This document shows, one piece after another, positions 35,201 to 43,408 of a stretch of 64,000 bases of DNA (within the stretch, counting starts at the first letter, position 1; each line of letters starts with the position of its first letter). The translations under genes were made by a program, and so were the position numbers. The notes beneath the pieces are model-generated. The model did not search any database and had not been told where the DNA came from. It saw nothing but the letters and a program-made list of their open reading frames with translations. Source of the DNA: Bacteroidales bacterium. GTDB lineage: Bacteria; Bacteroidota; Bacteroidia; Bacteroidales; UBA932. Location of the stretch: NCBI GenBank assembly GCA_028707695.1, contig JAQWAL010000001.1:1-64000 (forward strand), read 5' to 3'.

Positions 35201-35800
35201 GATTATGTAAGACTCGTCGTAGGTAACCGGCACAATGGACAATTGTCTCCTCAAAGAGAGGTTTGGATTTATTTTGTTGCTCAATACCGCATTCTCTGTG
35301 GGATAGTCTGTTTGTATAAGCAGAGCTGCAATGACAGTCTGGTTCTCTTTGATGTAAACATTCACCACATACCAGGCAGAACCAAGGTTGACATATTGTT
35401 CGGACAAACTCAGGTATGCCAGGGGGGTGTTGGTGACTACCCTGCTGTTCAAATGGTTTATACGGTACCCGAAAGGGAAGAAATCTATATCGTCATTTGC
35501 AATGGGAAACTGGTTTATCCAGGAGTGTATCGTATCATTGAAATAACGGTACAGAACCATATCCTCCGGAAACTCTTCAAAATGTACAAATTCATCATCC
35601 GGCAAATCCAGTGTTTGCTGGGCATATTGCTCCAGAACCAATTGCCTTTTGTGAATCACGTCTTCCAGCCTGGAGACCTCCCTGTCCAGTGAAACTGCAG
35701 AAGAGAACTCCATGAAAGATGCCAATGTAAATACCAAGGCTGCAACCCACAATATGGTTGTCCTTCTCTTTATAATCTCTTTGAATGTTGCTTCTATCAT
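32210..35800 (-). CDS. Large membrane sensor histidine kinase (NtrY-like)
   Basis: A 1196-residue kinase. One N-terminal helix (about 14-34) precedes an extracytoplasmic region. A block of six or seven membrane helices (about 232-415), a second extracytoplasmic region (about 430-680) and further helices follow, then a HAMP domain (about 895-945). The HisKA domain has MARQIAHEIKNPLTPMR (phospho-acceptor near H985), and the ATPase has N box NLISNAV, G1 DNGTGVP and G2 GGTGLGLAI. Domain order resembles NtrY, and an NtrC-type regulator lies about 1 kb away. The signal is unknown. It follows rlmH by 9 bases. Confidence 0.9.
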   Translation of the reverse strand: MIEATFKEIIKRRTTILWVAALVFTLASFMEFSSAVSLDREVSRLEDVIHKRQLVLEQYAQQTLDLPDDEFVHFEEFPEDMVLYRYFNDTIHSWINQFPIANDDIDFFPFGYRINHLNSRVVTNTPLAYLSLSEQYVNLGSAWYVVNVYIKENQTVIAALLIQTDYPTENAVLSNKINPNLSLRRQLSIVPVTYDESYIIHGKNGGVLFSVLKNLPSTAEETGVLLRWFAILFVMLALFANLRKNRRVWDFFLLLAGMVLVRFVAMYQAKELQGELEIFSPNLYADYGLFSSLGDLLINNMMIVLLVASLFMIRISLARLVLDSSRWFKLGMGLLFLAIPLAIVPYIHYSIHSLIMNSNITMEPFRISEIDIYTLLVYVSYSLLFMALVLSLQLLRPFFGRKRVKSFMKRKPLMIYITAISLYTLAIVSYYGFQKEYDRNRVWTTKMSVERDLNLELQLRGFEKFIENDPIIYNWITVSTDIDIVNNTLEIVHNRLAEAYFWNILQRYDMRLVPCLENTFIINDVSSQESQLCNTHYQNEIMRYGSPLGERSRFFFMNNYNGKISYLGVFPYYRAGREFRLYIELDSKFLRESVGFPDLLIDHKKIEGFNIPGGYSYGKYLNNRLVSYGGSFNYPINNENEYESGYQMERGEGYIHFVNKVSEENIIVMSRPERTIFPYLVSFSYLMLLYSLVILGMLRIRKINLLYNVPKNSFRWKIMVLIISSLVFALLAIGAGSIWFSVRYFNENIRSQMEEKMNSVQSSLSYYSKFATRFNDPQFNTLRLLEEMNRLSGTAQVDINVYRADGLLLRTTRNEIFDRFLLGARMNPDAFREIVHNNKKQFVNREKIGDLMYYSLYAPLFNVDGKLIAIVNIPYFSRQSDFREDASSIIAAIINIYILLLIGAVFVGIALSNSISRPLIEISRKMQLLDISEKPEHINYNNRDELGILVAAYNKMVDDVNESTQRLAQGEREQAWREMARQIAHEIKNPLTPMRLSIQHMMRLKQQDVPDWTDRFDALAKSLIEQIDILSEAAGEFSSFSRFYSEEQSRFDLNTLIREQIILFNTRDNVSLMFESNIKDAFVLARKTQLTRVFVNLISNAVQAVENLEDGRIIVSIDREEPFYRIAVEDNGTGVPDSLTHRLFKPNFTTKSGGTGLGLAICRSIMEQSQGTVHYEKSQRLEGAAFVVRIPGKRYF

Positions 35801-35809
35801 CCTGTAATT

Positions 35810-36283
35810 TTACTTGTGGTGGTAAGGTTCTCCCTTAATTATTGTAAAAGCCCTGTAAAGCTGTTCTACAAAAACCAACCTTACCATCTGGTGGGAGAAT
35901 GTCATTGGAGAGAGGGAAATCATTTGATTGCTCCTGTCATACACTTGGTTGGAAAAACCGTAGGCACCTCCTACTGCAAACACCACCCTTTTGACACCCT
36001 TTAGCATGAATCCCTGGATCTTTGATGAAAACTCCTCCGATGTCAACCCTTCTCCCTTGGCATCCAATAATACCAACCAATCGGAATCGGAAATATTCTT
36101 GAGAATCAGCTCACCCTCCTTATCTTTGATTTGGCTCTCAGTAAGGGCCGATGCCTTTTTCAATTCCGGAATCTCTTTCCTGGAATAAGTACAATAGTGC
36201 TTAAGCCGGTTTTCATACAGCTTTATACCCTCCGGAAGATATCCGGAATCGGTTTTGCCGGTAAGAAGTAGTTCTATTTTCAA
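35810..36283 (-). CDS. rlmH: 23S rRNA pseudouridine-1915 N3-methyltransferase
   Basis: A 157-residue SPOUT methyltransferase. LLDAKGEGLTSEEFS and FAVGGAYGFSNQVYDRSNQMISLSPMTFSHQMVRLVFVEQLYRAF are RlmH hallmarks, including the knot loop. It methylates the pseudouridine in helix 69 of assembled 70S ribosomes. It is the first gene of a pair with the histidine kinase. Confidence 0.97.
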   Translation of the reverse strand: MKIELLLTGKTDSGYLPEGIKLYENRLKHYCTYSRKEIPELKKASALTESQIKDKEGELILKNISDSDWLVLLDAKGEGLTSEEFSSKIQGFMLKGVKRVVFAVGGAYGFSNQVYDRSNQMISLSPMTFSHQMVRLVFVEQLYRAFTIIKGEPYHHK

Positions 36284-36306
36284 TTAATCCAAACATTGGT
36301 CTCTCG

Positions 36307-36314
36307 CAAAATTA
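36307..36314 (-). promoter_or_regulatory. Candidate -7 element of rlmH
   Basis: Minus-strand TAATTTTG matches TAnnTTTG. The -33 position holds only a weak TCTG. The predicted start is about 20 bases before the rlmH ATG. Confidence 0.4.
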
Positions 36315-36417
36315 CTATTAATTTGAGATTTGTCCAGAATTTATGTTAATTTTATCTTTTGAACCAATGGCTTAGTTTTTGCTTCTTCTAATTTACATGA
36401 AGGAGAAAAGTGTGATT

Positions 36418-36816
36418 ATGAAACGTATTTTACTTGTTTTTTTATTGTTGGTCAAGGCATTCCCTGCTTTATATGCGTCCCAGGATCAAGATCAGGATGT
36501 CTTTGTACCAATCACAAAGTATATCCAAAATGGTGATGCCGAAAGGCTTTCTGCCTGGTTTGCCCCAAACCTGGAAATTGACATTCTGGGCAACGCCATA
36601 GTTTGCAGCAAACAACAAGCAAAACAAATCATGAAGGAGTTTTTCAACGAATACTCTCCCAAGAACTTCAGTGTTGCATATAAATCGGGAAAGGCACCCA
36701 TGAAATATGCAATTGGCACCCTTAATGCCGGCGGAAGCAAATTCCGTGTCACCCTTTTTGTAAAAACGCAAAAGGACGGCAATTTCATACAGCAATTGAG
36801 AATAGAAAAAGAGTAG
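36418..36816 (+). CDS. DUF4783 secreted protein
   Basis: A 132-residue protein with a signal peptide (about 1-19, ending LYASQ) and an NTF2-like alpha/beta fold suggested by QNGDAERLSAWFAPNLEIDILG and the strand-rich end. It matches DUF4783, a Bacteroidota periplasmic family of unknown role often found near rlmH. The ATG at 36418 gives a proper signal peptide; AAGGAG lies 12 bases upstream. It stands alone on the plus strand between two minus-strand genes. Confidence 0.82.
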   Translation: MKRILLVFLLLVKAFPALYASQDQDQDVFVPITKYIQNGDAERLSAWFAPNLEIDILGNAIVCSKQQAKQIMKEFFNEYSPKNFSVAYKSGKAPMKYAIGTLNAGGSKFRVTLFVKTQKDGNFIQQLRIEKE

Positions 36817-36830
36817 CCTTGGCAAGGCTA
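36814..36830. terminator. Hairpin between the DUF4783 and response-regulator genes
   Basis: TAGCCTTG and CAAGGCTA form a compact inverted repeat beginning at the DUF4783 stop codon, flanked by an A-rich and a TTTAT tract. It probably ends both convergent genes. Confidence 0.6.
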
Positions 36831-36834
36831 TTTA

Positions 36835-37998
36835 TCAACGAAACACCGGCTTGGCATAAGCCAACACATCGTCTTTGGTTATAACATTATTGCTCAAGAT
36901 CATAAGCCTTTCTACAACATTCCTCAACTCCCTTATGTTTCCTGTCCATTTATATCCGGCAAGCTCCTCTATTGCTTCGGGCTCAATCTCCCTTGGAGGC
37001 ATCCCGTTTTCATTGGAAATCTGGTCCAAAAAATGTTTTGTGAGCAAAGGAATATCCTCTTTCCTCTCGCACAAAGGAGGAACATGTATCACTATCACAC
37101 TTAACCTGTGGTAAAGGTCTTCCCTGAAGGATCCCTTCTCTATCTCCTGGGAGAGGTTCTTGTTTGTAGCTGCAACAACCCTCACATTGACATTGATATC
37201 CTTGTCGCTGCCTACCCTGCTGATTTTGTTCTCCTGCAATACCCTTAGCACCTTGGCTTGTGCAGCCAGGCTCATATCGCCAATCTCGTCCAGGAACAGT
37301 GTCCCTCCGTCTGCCTGCTCAAATTTACCTTTATGCTGCTTGACTGCAGATGTAAAAGCTCCCTTTTCATGACCGAACAACTCACTTTCAATCAACTCCC
37401 CTGGGATTGCGGCACAGTTTACCTCTATGAATGGCATTGTATTACGTTGGCTTTTTTCATGCAACCATCTTGCCACCAACTCTTTTCCTGTACCATTCGA
37501 CCCGGTTATCAATACCCTGGCATCGGTTGGTGCCACCCTTTCTATCATCTCCTTTATCCTGCCTATAACAGGTGAAACACCAACTATCTCTGGTATCCTG
37601 GAAACCTTTTTCTTTAATATCTTGGTCTCTTTCACAAGGTTGGTCCTGTCAGTCGCATTCCTCAAGGTTATCAGGATACGGTTAAGGTCCAATGGTTTTT
37701 GAATGAAATCGAATGCACCTTTCTTTATACACTCCACGGCAGAGTCAATTGAACCATGCCCCGATATCATTATCACGGACGAATCCACGTTTAATTCCCC
37801 CAGTTTGTCCAGCAACTCCATCCCATCCATGTTGGGCATCTTGATATCAGAAAAAATTACATCGTAATTATCCGACGTGGCCTTTTCAAGCCCCTCCACC
37901 CCATCTGCCGCCAATGTCACATCATGGCCTTCAAACTCCAGGATCTCTTTCAGTGTGTTCCTAATAGACTTCTCGTCGTCAATTATCAAAAGTTTCAT
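36835..37998 (-). CDS. Sigma-54-type response regulator lacking a DNA-binding domain
   Basis: A 387-residue NtrC-family protein. The receiver (1-120) has the phospho-acceptor D51 in FSDIKMP. The AAA+ domain (about 135-370) has Walker A GSNGTGKE (166-173), the loop GAFTSA (213-218; GAFTGA is usual) and Walker B GGTLFLDEIGD. It ends at DDVLAYAKPVFR with no Fis-type helix-turn-helix. It may therefore activate sigma-54 polymerase from solution, or work with another DNA-binding partner. The large histidine kinase at 32-36 kb is a likely partner. The ATG at 37998 begins at the receiver. Confidence 0.9.
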   Translation of the reverse strand: MKLLIIDDEKSIRNTLKEILEFEGHDVTLAADGVEGLEKATSDNYDVIFSDIKMPNMDGMELLDKLGELNVDSSVIMISGHGSIDSAVECIKKGAFDFIQKPLDLNRILITLRNATDRTNLVKETKILKKKVSRIPEIVGVSPVIGRIKEMIERVAPTDARVLITGSNGTGKELVARWLHEKSQRNTMPFIEVNCAAIPGELIESELFGHEKGAFTSAVKQHKGKFEQADGGTLFLDEIGDMSLAAQAKVLRVLQENKISRVGSDKDINVNVRVVAATNKNLSQEIEKGSFREDLYHRLSVIVIHVPPLCERKEDIPLLTKHFLDQISNENGMPPREIEPEAIEELAGYKWTGNIRELRNVVERLMILSNNVITKDDVLAYAKPVFR

Positions 37999-38014
37999 AA
38001 TATCATTTTGTTTG

Positions 38015-38941
38015 TTATTCTTTTGTTTGAATGGTAGCGGCAAACTCCGACATATATCCCTCTTTGAGCGAGTAAGAAGATTGGTACAACTCTGTTATAC
38101 CCGACCTGCCTATAACGTGGTCCACGAAAATACTTCCCAGAACCATATACTCTGCCCTTAACGGAGACATCCCGGCCATTGCAAAACGCTCTTGTTTTGT
38201 AGAGGAAAGCAGTTTGCCGTGTAATGCATGGAACTTGTCCAATGGCAGCTCCTTTGCAGGAATTGAAAAGTCATCTTCCGGATCTATAAGCTCCCTCAAG
38301 GTGTCAAAAGATCCCGAAGAACCAATCATCAATTTGGGAGAGTGCTTTTCAATCTCTTTGTAAAAAGGTTCCAGGACAAAGTCCAGATGTTCAATATATT
38401 TGACAATCTCTTCTTTTGCAATAGGATCGGACGGAGCCAGAAGCTCCTTCATCCTTATCACTCCCAAAGGAAAACTCTGCTTCCAGTAAATCTTGTCCTT
38501 GTCTGCAATAATCAGTTCATTGCTTCCACCCCCCACATCTACCATAAGAACCTTCTCTTTGTACAGCAGTATAGACTCCCTTATTCCTTTGTAAATCAAC
38601 TCAGCCTCACGATCACCTGAAATGATGTCCAAATCAAATCCAAACTTATCCTTTACCATTTGCACCAATAACTGCCCGTTGGAAGAATCCCTCACTGCAG
38701 AGGTGGCAAATGCCTTGATGTGCTGTACGCCTCCAAAAGCCTCAATTTCATTTGTAAGTTTGGCCAAAGCATCCATGGAAGAGTTAAGGGCATTTTCTGT
38801 AAGTGAACCCCTTTGGAAGCCCCCCTCCCCTATATGTGAGCCAATTTTCGAAACCTTTTTTATATCACACTTATTCTTTGACACCTGGGCAATTAACAGA
38901 TTAAATACATTTGTACCCAGGTCAAAAACCGCAATTCTCAT
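38015..38941 (-). CDS. Ppx/GppA-family exopolyphosphatase
   Basis: A 309-residue ASKHA-fold phosphatase. DLGTNVFNLLIA near the N-terminus, FATSAVRDSSNG and MVDVGGGSNELI are the family motifs. Members hydrolyse polyphosphate or pppGpp. The short form here lacks the C-terminal HD-like domain of E. coli Ppx. It precedes the response-regulator gene by 16 bases and may share its transcript. Confidence 0.92.
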   Translation of the reverse strand: MRIAVFDLGTNVFNLLIAQVSKNKCDIKKVSKIGSHIGEGGFQRGSLTENALNSSMDALAKLTNEIEAFGGVQHIKAFATSAVRDSSNGQLLVQMVKDKFGFDLDIISGDREAELIYKGIRESILLYKEKVLMVDVGGGSNELIIADKDKIYWKQSFPLGVIRMKELLAPSDPIAKEEIVKYIEHLDFVLEPFYKEIEKHSPKLMIGSSGSFDTLRELIDPEDDFSIPAKELPLDKFHALHGKLLSSTKQERFAMAGMSPLRAEYMVLGSIFVDHVIGRSGITELYQSSYSLKEGYMSEFAATIQTKE

Positions 38942-38955
38942 CAACTATTTTTTTA

Positions 38956-38963
38956 CAAAGATA
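38956..38963 (-). promoter_or_regulatory. Candidate -7 element of the Ppx/GppA gene
   Basis: Minus-strand TATCTTTG matches TAnnTTTG. No -33 TTTG is found at the expected distance. It lies about 15 bases before the ATG. Confidence 0.4.
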
Positions 38964-38976
38964 ATCCTTTTTTATG

Positions 38977-38984
38977 TATGTTTG
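38977..38984 (+). promoter_or_regulatory. Candidate -7 element of cmk
   Basis: TATGTTTG matches TAnnTTTG exactly, with a T-rich stretch about 22 bases upstream as a weak -33 region. The predicted leader before the ATG at 38999 is about 8 bases. Confidence 0.45.
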
Positions 38985-38998
38985 TCCTTTATACAAGT

Positions 38999-39706
38999 AT
39001 GGACAAAAGAGATATCATAATAGCAATAGACGGCCACTCTTCTACAGGCAAAAGTACTTTTGCCAAGGCAATATCCAAAAGTTACGGACTCATTTATGTA
39101 GATACCGGAGCCCTTTACCGCGGGGTTACCTTGGTGGCGGCAAGGAACAATGCAAGCAATATGGAGAGCAGGCACGACATTGAAAAACTTTCGGACATCC
39201 TTCAAAATGTCTCTTTCGAATTCCTCAAAACAGCACCCGACGGGTCGGGGGAGCTGCATCTTAACGGAGAGAACATAGAGAAGGAGATACGTTCGCTGGA
39301 AATTGCCCAAAAGGTAAGCGAGGTTGCTTCCCAGCCATTTGTAAGGGATTTTGTAGATTCCATCCTTAAGGAATATGGGACAAAAAGAGGTGTTGTAATG
39401 GATGGAAGGGATATAGGGACTGTCGTTTTTCCCGATGCCGACCTCAAGATATTCATGACTGCAGATGCTTCAATAAGGGCCCGCAGAAGATACAACGAGA
39501 TTTTGGCAAAAGGCGGGGTGGCAGATTACCAAGAGGTTCTTGAGAATGTCACCGAAAGGGACAAGATGGACGAAACCAGGGAAACAGCTCCTTTAAAAAG
39601 GGCTCCGGATGCAATTTTGCTGGATAACAGCAATATGACACAAAACGATCAAATGCTATGGATAGAAAAGATATTAAAGGAAAAATGGGGCTTGTCCCCG
39701 TCGTAG
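38999..39706 (+). CDS. cmk: Cytidylate kinase
   Basis: A 235-residue (d)CMP kinase. The P-loop is GHSSTGKST (about 10-18), followed by YVDTGALYRGVTL and VVMDGRDIGTVVFPDADLKIFM, which define Cmk. It phosphorylates CMP and dCMP for nucleotide supply. The ATG at 38999 is the family start. Its last codons overlap the ispH start by about 22 bases; the pair cmk-ispH is a common bacterial arrangement. Confidence 0.96.
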   Translation: MDKRDIIIAIDGHSSTGKSTFAKAISKSYGLIYVDTGALYRGVTLVAARNNASNMESRHDIEKLSDILQNVSFEFLKTAPDGSGELHLNGENIEKEIRSLEIAQKVSEVASQPFVRDFVDSILKEYGTKRGVVMDGRDIGTVVFPDADLKIFMTADASIRARRRYNEILAKGGVADYQEVLENVTERDKMDETRETAPLKRAPDAILLDNSNMTQNDQMLWIEKILKEKWGLSPS

Positions 39707-40560
39707 ATCAAAAATCGGGATTCTGCTATGGTGTTATAAGGGCAATCAAACAAGCAGAAACCTATTTGAAAGATAATAACCAGCTTAAATCACTCGGTTC
39801 AATAGTACACAACAAACTGGAGGTAGAAAGGCTGCACTCCATCGGGATTGAAGTGATAGGGCACATAGAGCTTGAACAATCAAAAAACACTACACTCCTC
39901 ATACGCGCACACGGCGAACCTCCCTCTACATACGAAACTGCAAAAAAAAACAACCTTAAGGTTATTGATTGCACTTGCCCTGTTGTTTTGAAACTCCAGG
40001 AGAGGTTGAAAAAAGGGTACGAAGAGATAAAACCAGAAAACGGGACCATCGTGATTTTCGGAAAGAAAAACCACGCAGAGGTCAACGGATTGCTGGGACA
40101 GGTAAACGGAGATGCTATTGTTGTAGAAAACAAGCAAGACCTTGAAGTTATAGACTACACTCATCCTATAACTATCTTTTCCCAAACCACCAAAGACCCA
40201 TCTGCATTTTCCGAGATTGTGGCCGAAATTAAAAAAAAGGCAAAGGAGGCAGGGTTACCTTCCGACAAACTCACAACCCACAACACAATTTGCAAGCAGG
40301 TTTCCTCCAGGCATCCCAACCTCAGGGAATTCTCCGCATCGAACGATGTTATACTGTTTGTAAGCGGAAAGGAGAGTTCCAACGGCAAGGTGCTTTTCGA
40401 AACCTGCAAAAGCACCAACCCCAGGTCCTACAAAATAGAAAGGGAGTCAGATATCCTTTCGGAGTGGTTCAATCCGGGTGAAAAAGTGGGGATTTGCGGC
40501 GCCACATCAACACCTACATGGCAGTTGGAAAAAACCGCCCAATACATTAAGAGCCTTTGA
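39685..40560 (+). CDS. ispH: 4-hydroxy-3-methylbut-2-enyl diphosphate reductase
   Basis: This 291-residue enzyme catalyses the last step of the MEP isoprenoid pathway, yielding IPP and DMAPP. The three iron-sulfur ligands are visible: Cys in GFCYG (C14), in DCTCPVV, and in TICKQVSSRHPNL. The active-site Glu region FFGKKNHAEVNG-like (IFGKKNHAEVNG) and the HGEPP loop are present. The start overlaps cmk; an ATG 27 bases earlier is possible. It is followed after 2 bases by priA. Confidence 0.95.
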   Translation: MGLVPVVDQKSGFCYGVIRAIKQAETYLKDNNQLKSLGSIVHNKLEVERLHSIGIEVIGHIELEQSKNTTLLIRAHGEPPSTYETAKKNNLKVIDCTCPVVLKLQERLKKGYEEIKPENGTIVIFGKKNHAEVNGLLGQVNGDAIVVENKQDLEVIDYTHPITIFSQTTKDPSAFSEIVAEIKKKAKEAGLPSDKLTTHNTICKQVSSRHPNLREFSASNDVILFVSGKESSNGKVLFETCKSTNPRSYKIERESDILSEWFNPGEKVGICGATSTPTWQLEKTAQYIKSL

Positions 40561-40562
40561 TA

Positions 40563-42572
40563 ATGGAAACCCTCTATGCAAATGTTATCCTCCCTCTGAA
40601 ACTCCAGATGGAGGTCAGCTATATTGTACCTGCTCATCTCCACAATAAAGTGAGCAGAGGCAGCTACATCAAAGCCAACATTGCAGGGAGGGATGTGGTT
40701 GGAGTGGTAACAGGCACAACCACCCGGCATCCAGGTTTCAAAGGAGAGATCAAAGAGTTTGAGCAGGTACTGGACATCAAGCCAATGACCCAAAACCAAT
40801 TCACTTTCATAGATTGGGTCTCCAAATACTATATGTGTACAAAAGGAGAGGTGCTCAAGGCAGCTTCCGGCAACTTCATGAACAACCCGCATGAAGGAAC
40901 CATCAGGAAAAAGAGATCTTCCAAAAACATTAAAGAAAAAAGCAATGGCAATACACAGGAGATAATCCTTTCCGCCGAACAACAGGCTGCTTTTCGGATA
41001 TGCACAGAAAACATATCCAAAAAGATCCCAACCCTGGTAAAAGGGGTCACAGGCTCCGGAAAGACAGAACTCTACATGCACCTGGCACAAGAAACATTGT
41101 CACAGGGAAAGAGTGTCCTGTACATGGTACCGGAAGTAGCCCTTAGCAGGCAATTGACAAACCGTCTTGAAAAACAGTTCCGGGACAAGCTACATATATT
41201 CCACTCCAAAATATCTGCGGGAGCACGCAACAGGACCCGCGAAGCTCTCAGAAACGAGGATTCCCCTGTGATAGTGCTGGGTTTGCGCTCCTCCGTTTTT
41301 TTGCCGTTCCAAAACCTGGGTTTGGTGATAGTTGACGAAGAGCACGACAGCAGTTACAAACAGAATGAACCTGCACCCAGGTACAACGGGAGGGACAGCG
41401 CACTTATGCTTGCAAAGATTTTCGATGCCGGAGTTATCCTGGGCTCTGCAACCCCTTCCCTGGAATCGCTATATAACTACCAGGCTGGCAGGTATGGGCT
41501 TGCCTTGCTGGAAAAACAGTACCACTCTGCAAAACCAAGCAGCGTGGAGATCATAGACACATTGAGGGAAAAGAGGAATGGTTCCATGACAACTCTTTTT
41601 TCAAAGAAGGTGCTCAAAGCAATTGAAGAGAAGCTCAACAACAAGGAACAGGTGCTGGTTTTCCGTAACAGAAGGTCCTACTCTCCTATGGTACAATGCA
41701 TGTACTGTGGTGATATCCCTTCTTGCTCAAACTGCAATGTATCCCTCAACTACCATAAAAACAAAGGGACCCTGGAATGTCATTATTGCCAGTACAGCAA
41801 AAGGTTTGCTACTATTTGTACTTCATGTGGCAAACCCGGCCTCAAAGAGAGGGGATGTGGAACAGAAATGATAGAAGAAGAACTACGCCACATATTTCCC
41901 AATGCAGTGATTGGCAGGTTAGATGCAGAAACAACATCCAGCAAGAGCCGCGAAGAGAAGATCCTGAAAGAGTTTGCCTGCGGAAACACAGACATCCTTG
42001 TGGGCACCCAAATGGTTAGCAAAGGTTTCGATTTTGACAAACTTAGCCTGATAGTCCTTGTGCAGGCAGACAGCATGCTCTCTTCCGAAGATTTCAGGGC
42101 TGGTGAAAAGGCAATGCAAATGCTTGTCCAACTTGCAGGAAGAGGTGGCAGAAGGGACAAGCAGGGTCACATTATGGTGCAAACGGCACAACCTCAAAAC
42201 AGGATATACACCCTTTTTGCAAAAGGCAAAGATGGCACAGCCCAGGAGATGGAAGAGAGGAAACTTTTCAAATATCCCCCATATGTCCGTTATCTGAAAA
42301 TCATTGTCAAACACCGTAACAAAGAAAAATTGGACAGCTTTGCAAAAATGGTTGCACAAATGCTACCCAAATGGGGTGCGGACAATTTCACGGGTCCGGT
42401 TCCTCCGCCTGTTGATTGGGTAAAAAGGGAATACATTACCAACTTCTGGATTAAACTTGAACGGACAAACAATAGTTCCATTGTTAAGAGCACAATTTTT
42501 GCAGGGATGGAATTACTTGTAAAAGGCTACGGAAAAGGAGCCACAATTACTTTTGATCCCGATCCTTTGTAA
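40563..42572 (+). CDS. priA: Primosomal protein N' (PriA helicase)
   Basis: A 669-residue replication-restart helicase. Order: an N-terminal DNA-binding domain (about 1-110), helicase motif [10 protein letters not shown], motif [16 protein letters not shown], a zinc-binding module with paired cysteines ([21 protein letters not shown]), and the C-terminal helicase half with [11 protein letters not shown] and QLAGRGGR. It reloads the replisome at collapsed forks. It lies 2 bases after ispH and ends 67 bases before parA. Confidence 0.95.
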   Translation: METLYANVILPLKLQMEVSYIVPAHLHNKVSRGSYIKANIAGRDVVGVVTGTTTRHPGFKGEIKEFEQVLDIKPMTQNQFTFIDWVSKYYMCTKGEVLKAASGNFMNNPHEGTIRKKRSSKNIKEKSNGNTQEIILSAEQQAAFRICTENISKKIPTLVKGVTGSGKTELYMHLAQETLSQGKSVLYMVPEVALSRQLTNRLEKQFRDKLHIFHSKISAGARNRTREALRNEDSPVIVLGLRSSVFLPFQNLGLVIVDEEHDSSYKQNEPAPRYNGRDSALMLAKIFDAGVILGSATPSLESLYNYQAGRYGLALLEKQYHSAKPSSVEIIDTLREKRNGSMTTLFSKKVLKAIEEKLNNKEQVLVFRNRRSYSPMVQCMYCGDIPSCSNCNVSLNYHKNKGTLECHYCQYSKRFATICTSCGKPGLKERGCGTEMIEEELRHIFPNAVIGRLDAETTSSKSREEKILKEFACGNTDILVGTQMVSKGFDFDKLSLIVLVQADSMLSSEDFRAGEKAMQMLVQLAGRGGRRDKQGHIMVQTAQPQNRIYTLFAKGKDGTAQEMEERKLFKYPPYVRYLKIIVKHRNKEKLDSFAKMVAQMLPKWGADNFTGPVPPPVDWVKREYITNFWIKLERTNNSSIVKSTIFAGMELLVKGYGKGATITFDPDPL

Positions 42573-42578
42573 TGCAAC

Positions 42579-42598
42579 CGAAATTCGAAAGAATTTCG
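42579..42598 (+). repeat. Perfect palindrome upstream of parA
   Basis: CGAAATTC and GAATTTCG pair perfectly around GAAA. As DNA it is a 20-base operator-like palindrome touching the -7 element of parA. As RNA it would be a short hairpin with a GNRA tetraloop just after the priA stop codon. No T tract follows, so a plain terminator is less likely. Confidence 0.6.
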
Positions 42599-42606
42599 TA
42601 AATTTG
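42599..42606 (+). promoter_or_regulatory. Candidate -7 element of parA
   Basis: TAAATTTG matches TAnnTTTG exactly and directly follows the palindrome, which occupies the spacer. No clear -33 box is seen. The predicted leader is about 27 bases. Confidence 0.45.
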
Positions 42607-42639
42607 CATGATAGACCGGATAATATTCTACAAAATACA

Positions 42640-43407
42640 ATGGGAAAAATAATAGCAATAGCCAATCAAAAAGGGGGCGTAGGCAAAACCACCACAGCCA
42701 TAAACCTTTCGGCATCTCTGTCGGTTTTGGAAAAAAAGGTGCTTCTGGTAGATGCCGACCCACAGGCAAACTCTACTTCGGGACTCAACTTTGACCCTGA
42801 CTCTACCTCAAAACTCACCCTTTACGAGACATTGATAGGGTCCAAGTCACTGAATGACATCCTTCTTGACACAGAAATAAGCGGTCTTAAACTGGCCCCC
42901 TCCCATATAAACCTGGTGGGTGCTGAGATAGAAATGCTGAATATCCCCGAACGGGAACTGGTTTTGAAAAAACAACTGGAACTTGTAAAAGATCAGTTCG
43001 ACTATATAATCATTGACTGTTCCCCCTCTTTGGGAATAATCACAATCAACTCATTGTCTGCAGCAGACTCGGTGTTGATTCCGGTACAGTGTGAGTATTT
43101 TGCACTTGAAGGACTTGGCAAGCTTTTGAATACAATCAAATTGGTCCAAAACAGGTTGAATACTGCACTTAAGATAGAGGGCTTCCTGCTCACCATGTTC
43201 GATGGAAGGACACGCCACTCAAACCTGGTAGTGGACGAAGTCCGTAACCACTTTTCCGATATGGTTTTCAAAACCGTCATACAAAGGAATGTAAGGCTCA
43301 CAGAGGCTCCTTCCCACGGGAAACCTGTGATATTGCACGATGCATTGTCTACGGGAGCAAACAATTACCTTAACCTCGCCAAAGAGATAATAACTAAAAA
43401 CCAGTAA
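42640..43407 (+). CDS. parA: Chromosome partitioning ATPase ParA (Soj)
   Basis: A 255-residue Walker-type ATPase. The deviant P-loop KGGVGKTTT (about 11-19), [12 protein letters not shown] and IIDCSPSLG are ParA signatures. Lacking an N-terminal DNA-binding extension, it is the short chromosomal type. It binds DNA nonspecifically and moves ParB-parS complexes. The ATG at 42640 gives the usual N-terminus. parB follows one base after its stop codon. Confidence 0.96.
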   Translation: MGKIIAIANQKGGVGKTTTAINLSASLSVLEKKVLLVDADPQANSTSGLNFDPDSTSKLTLYETLIGSKSLNDILLDTEISGLKLAPSHINLVGAEIEMLNIPERELVLKKQLELVKDQFDYIIIDCSPSLGIITINSLSAADSVLIPVQCEYFALEGLGKLLNTIKLVQNRLNTALKIEGFLLTMFDGRTRHSNLVVDEVRNHFSDMVFKTVIQRNVRLTEAPSHGKPVILHDALSTGANNYLNLAKEIITKNQ

Positions 43408-43408
43408 C

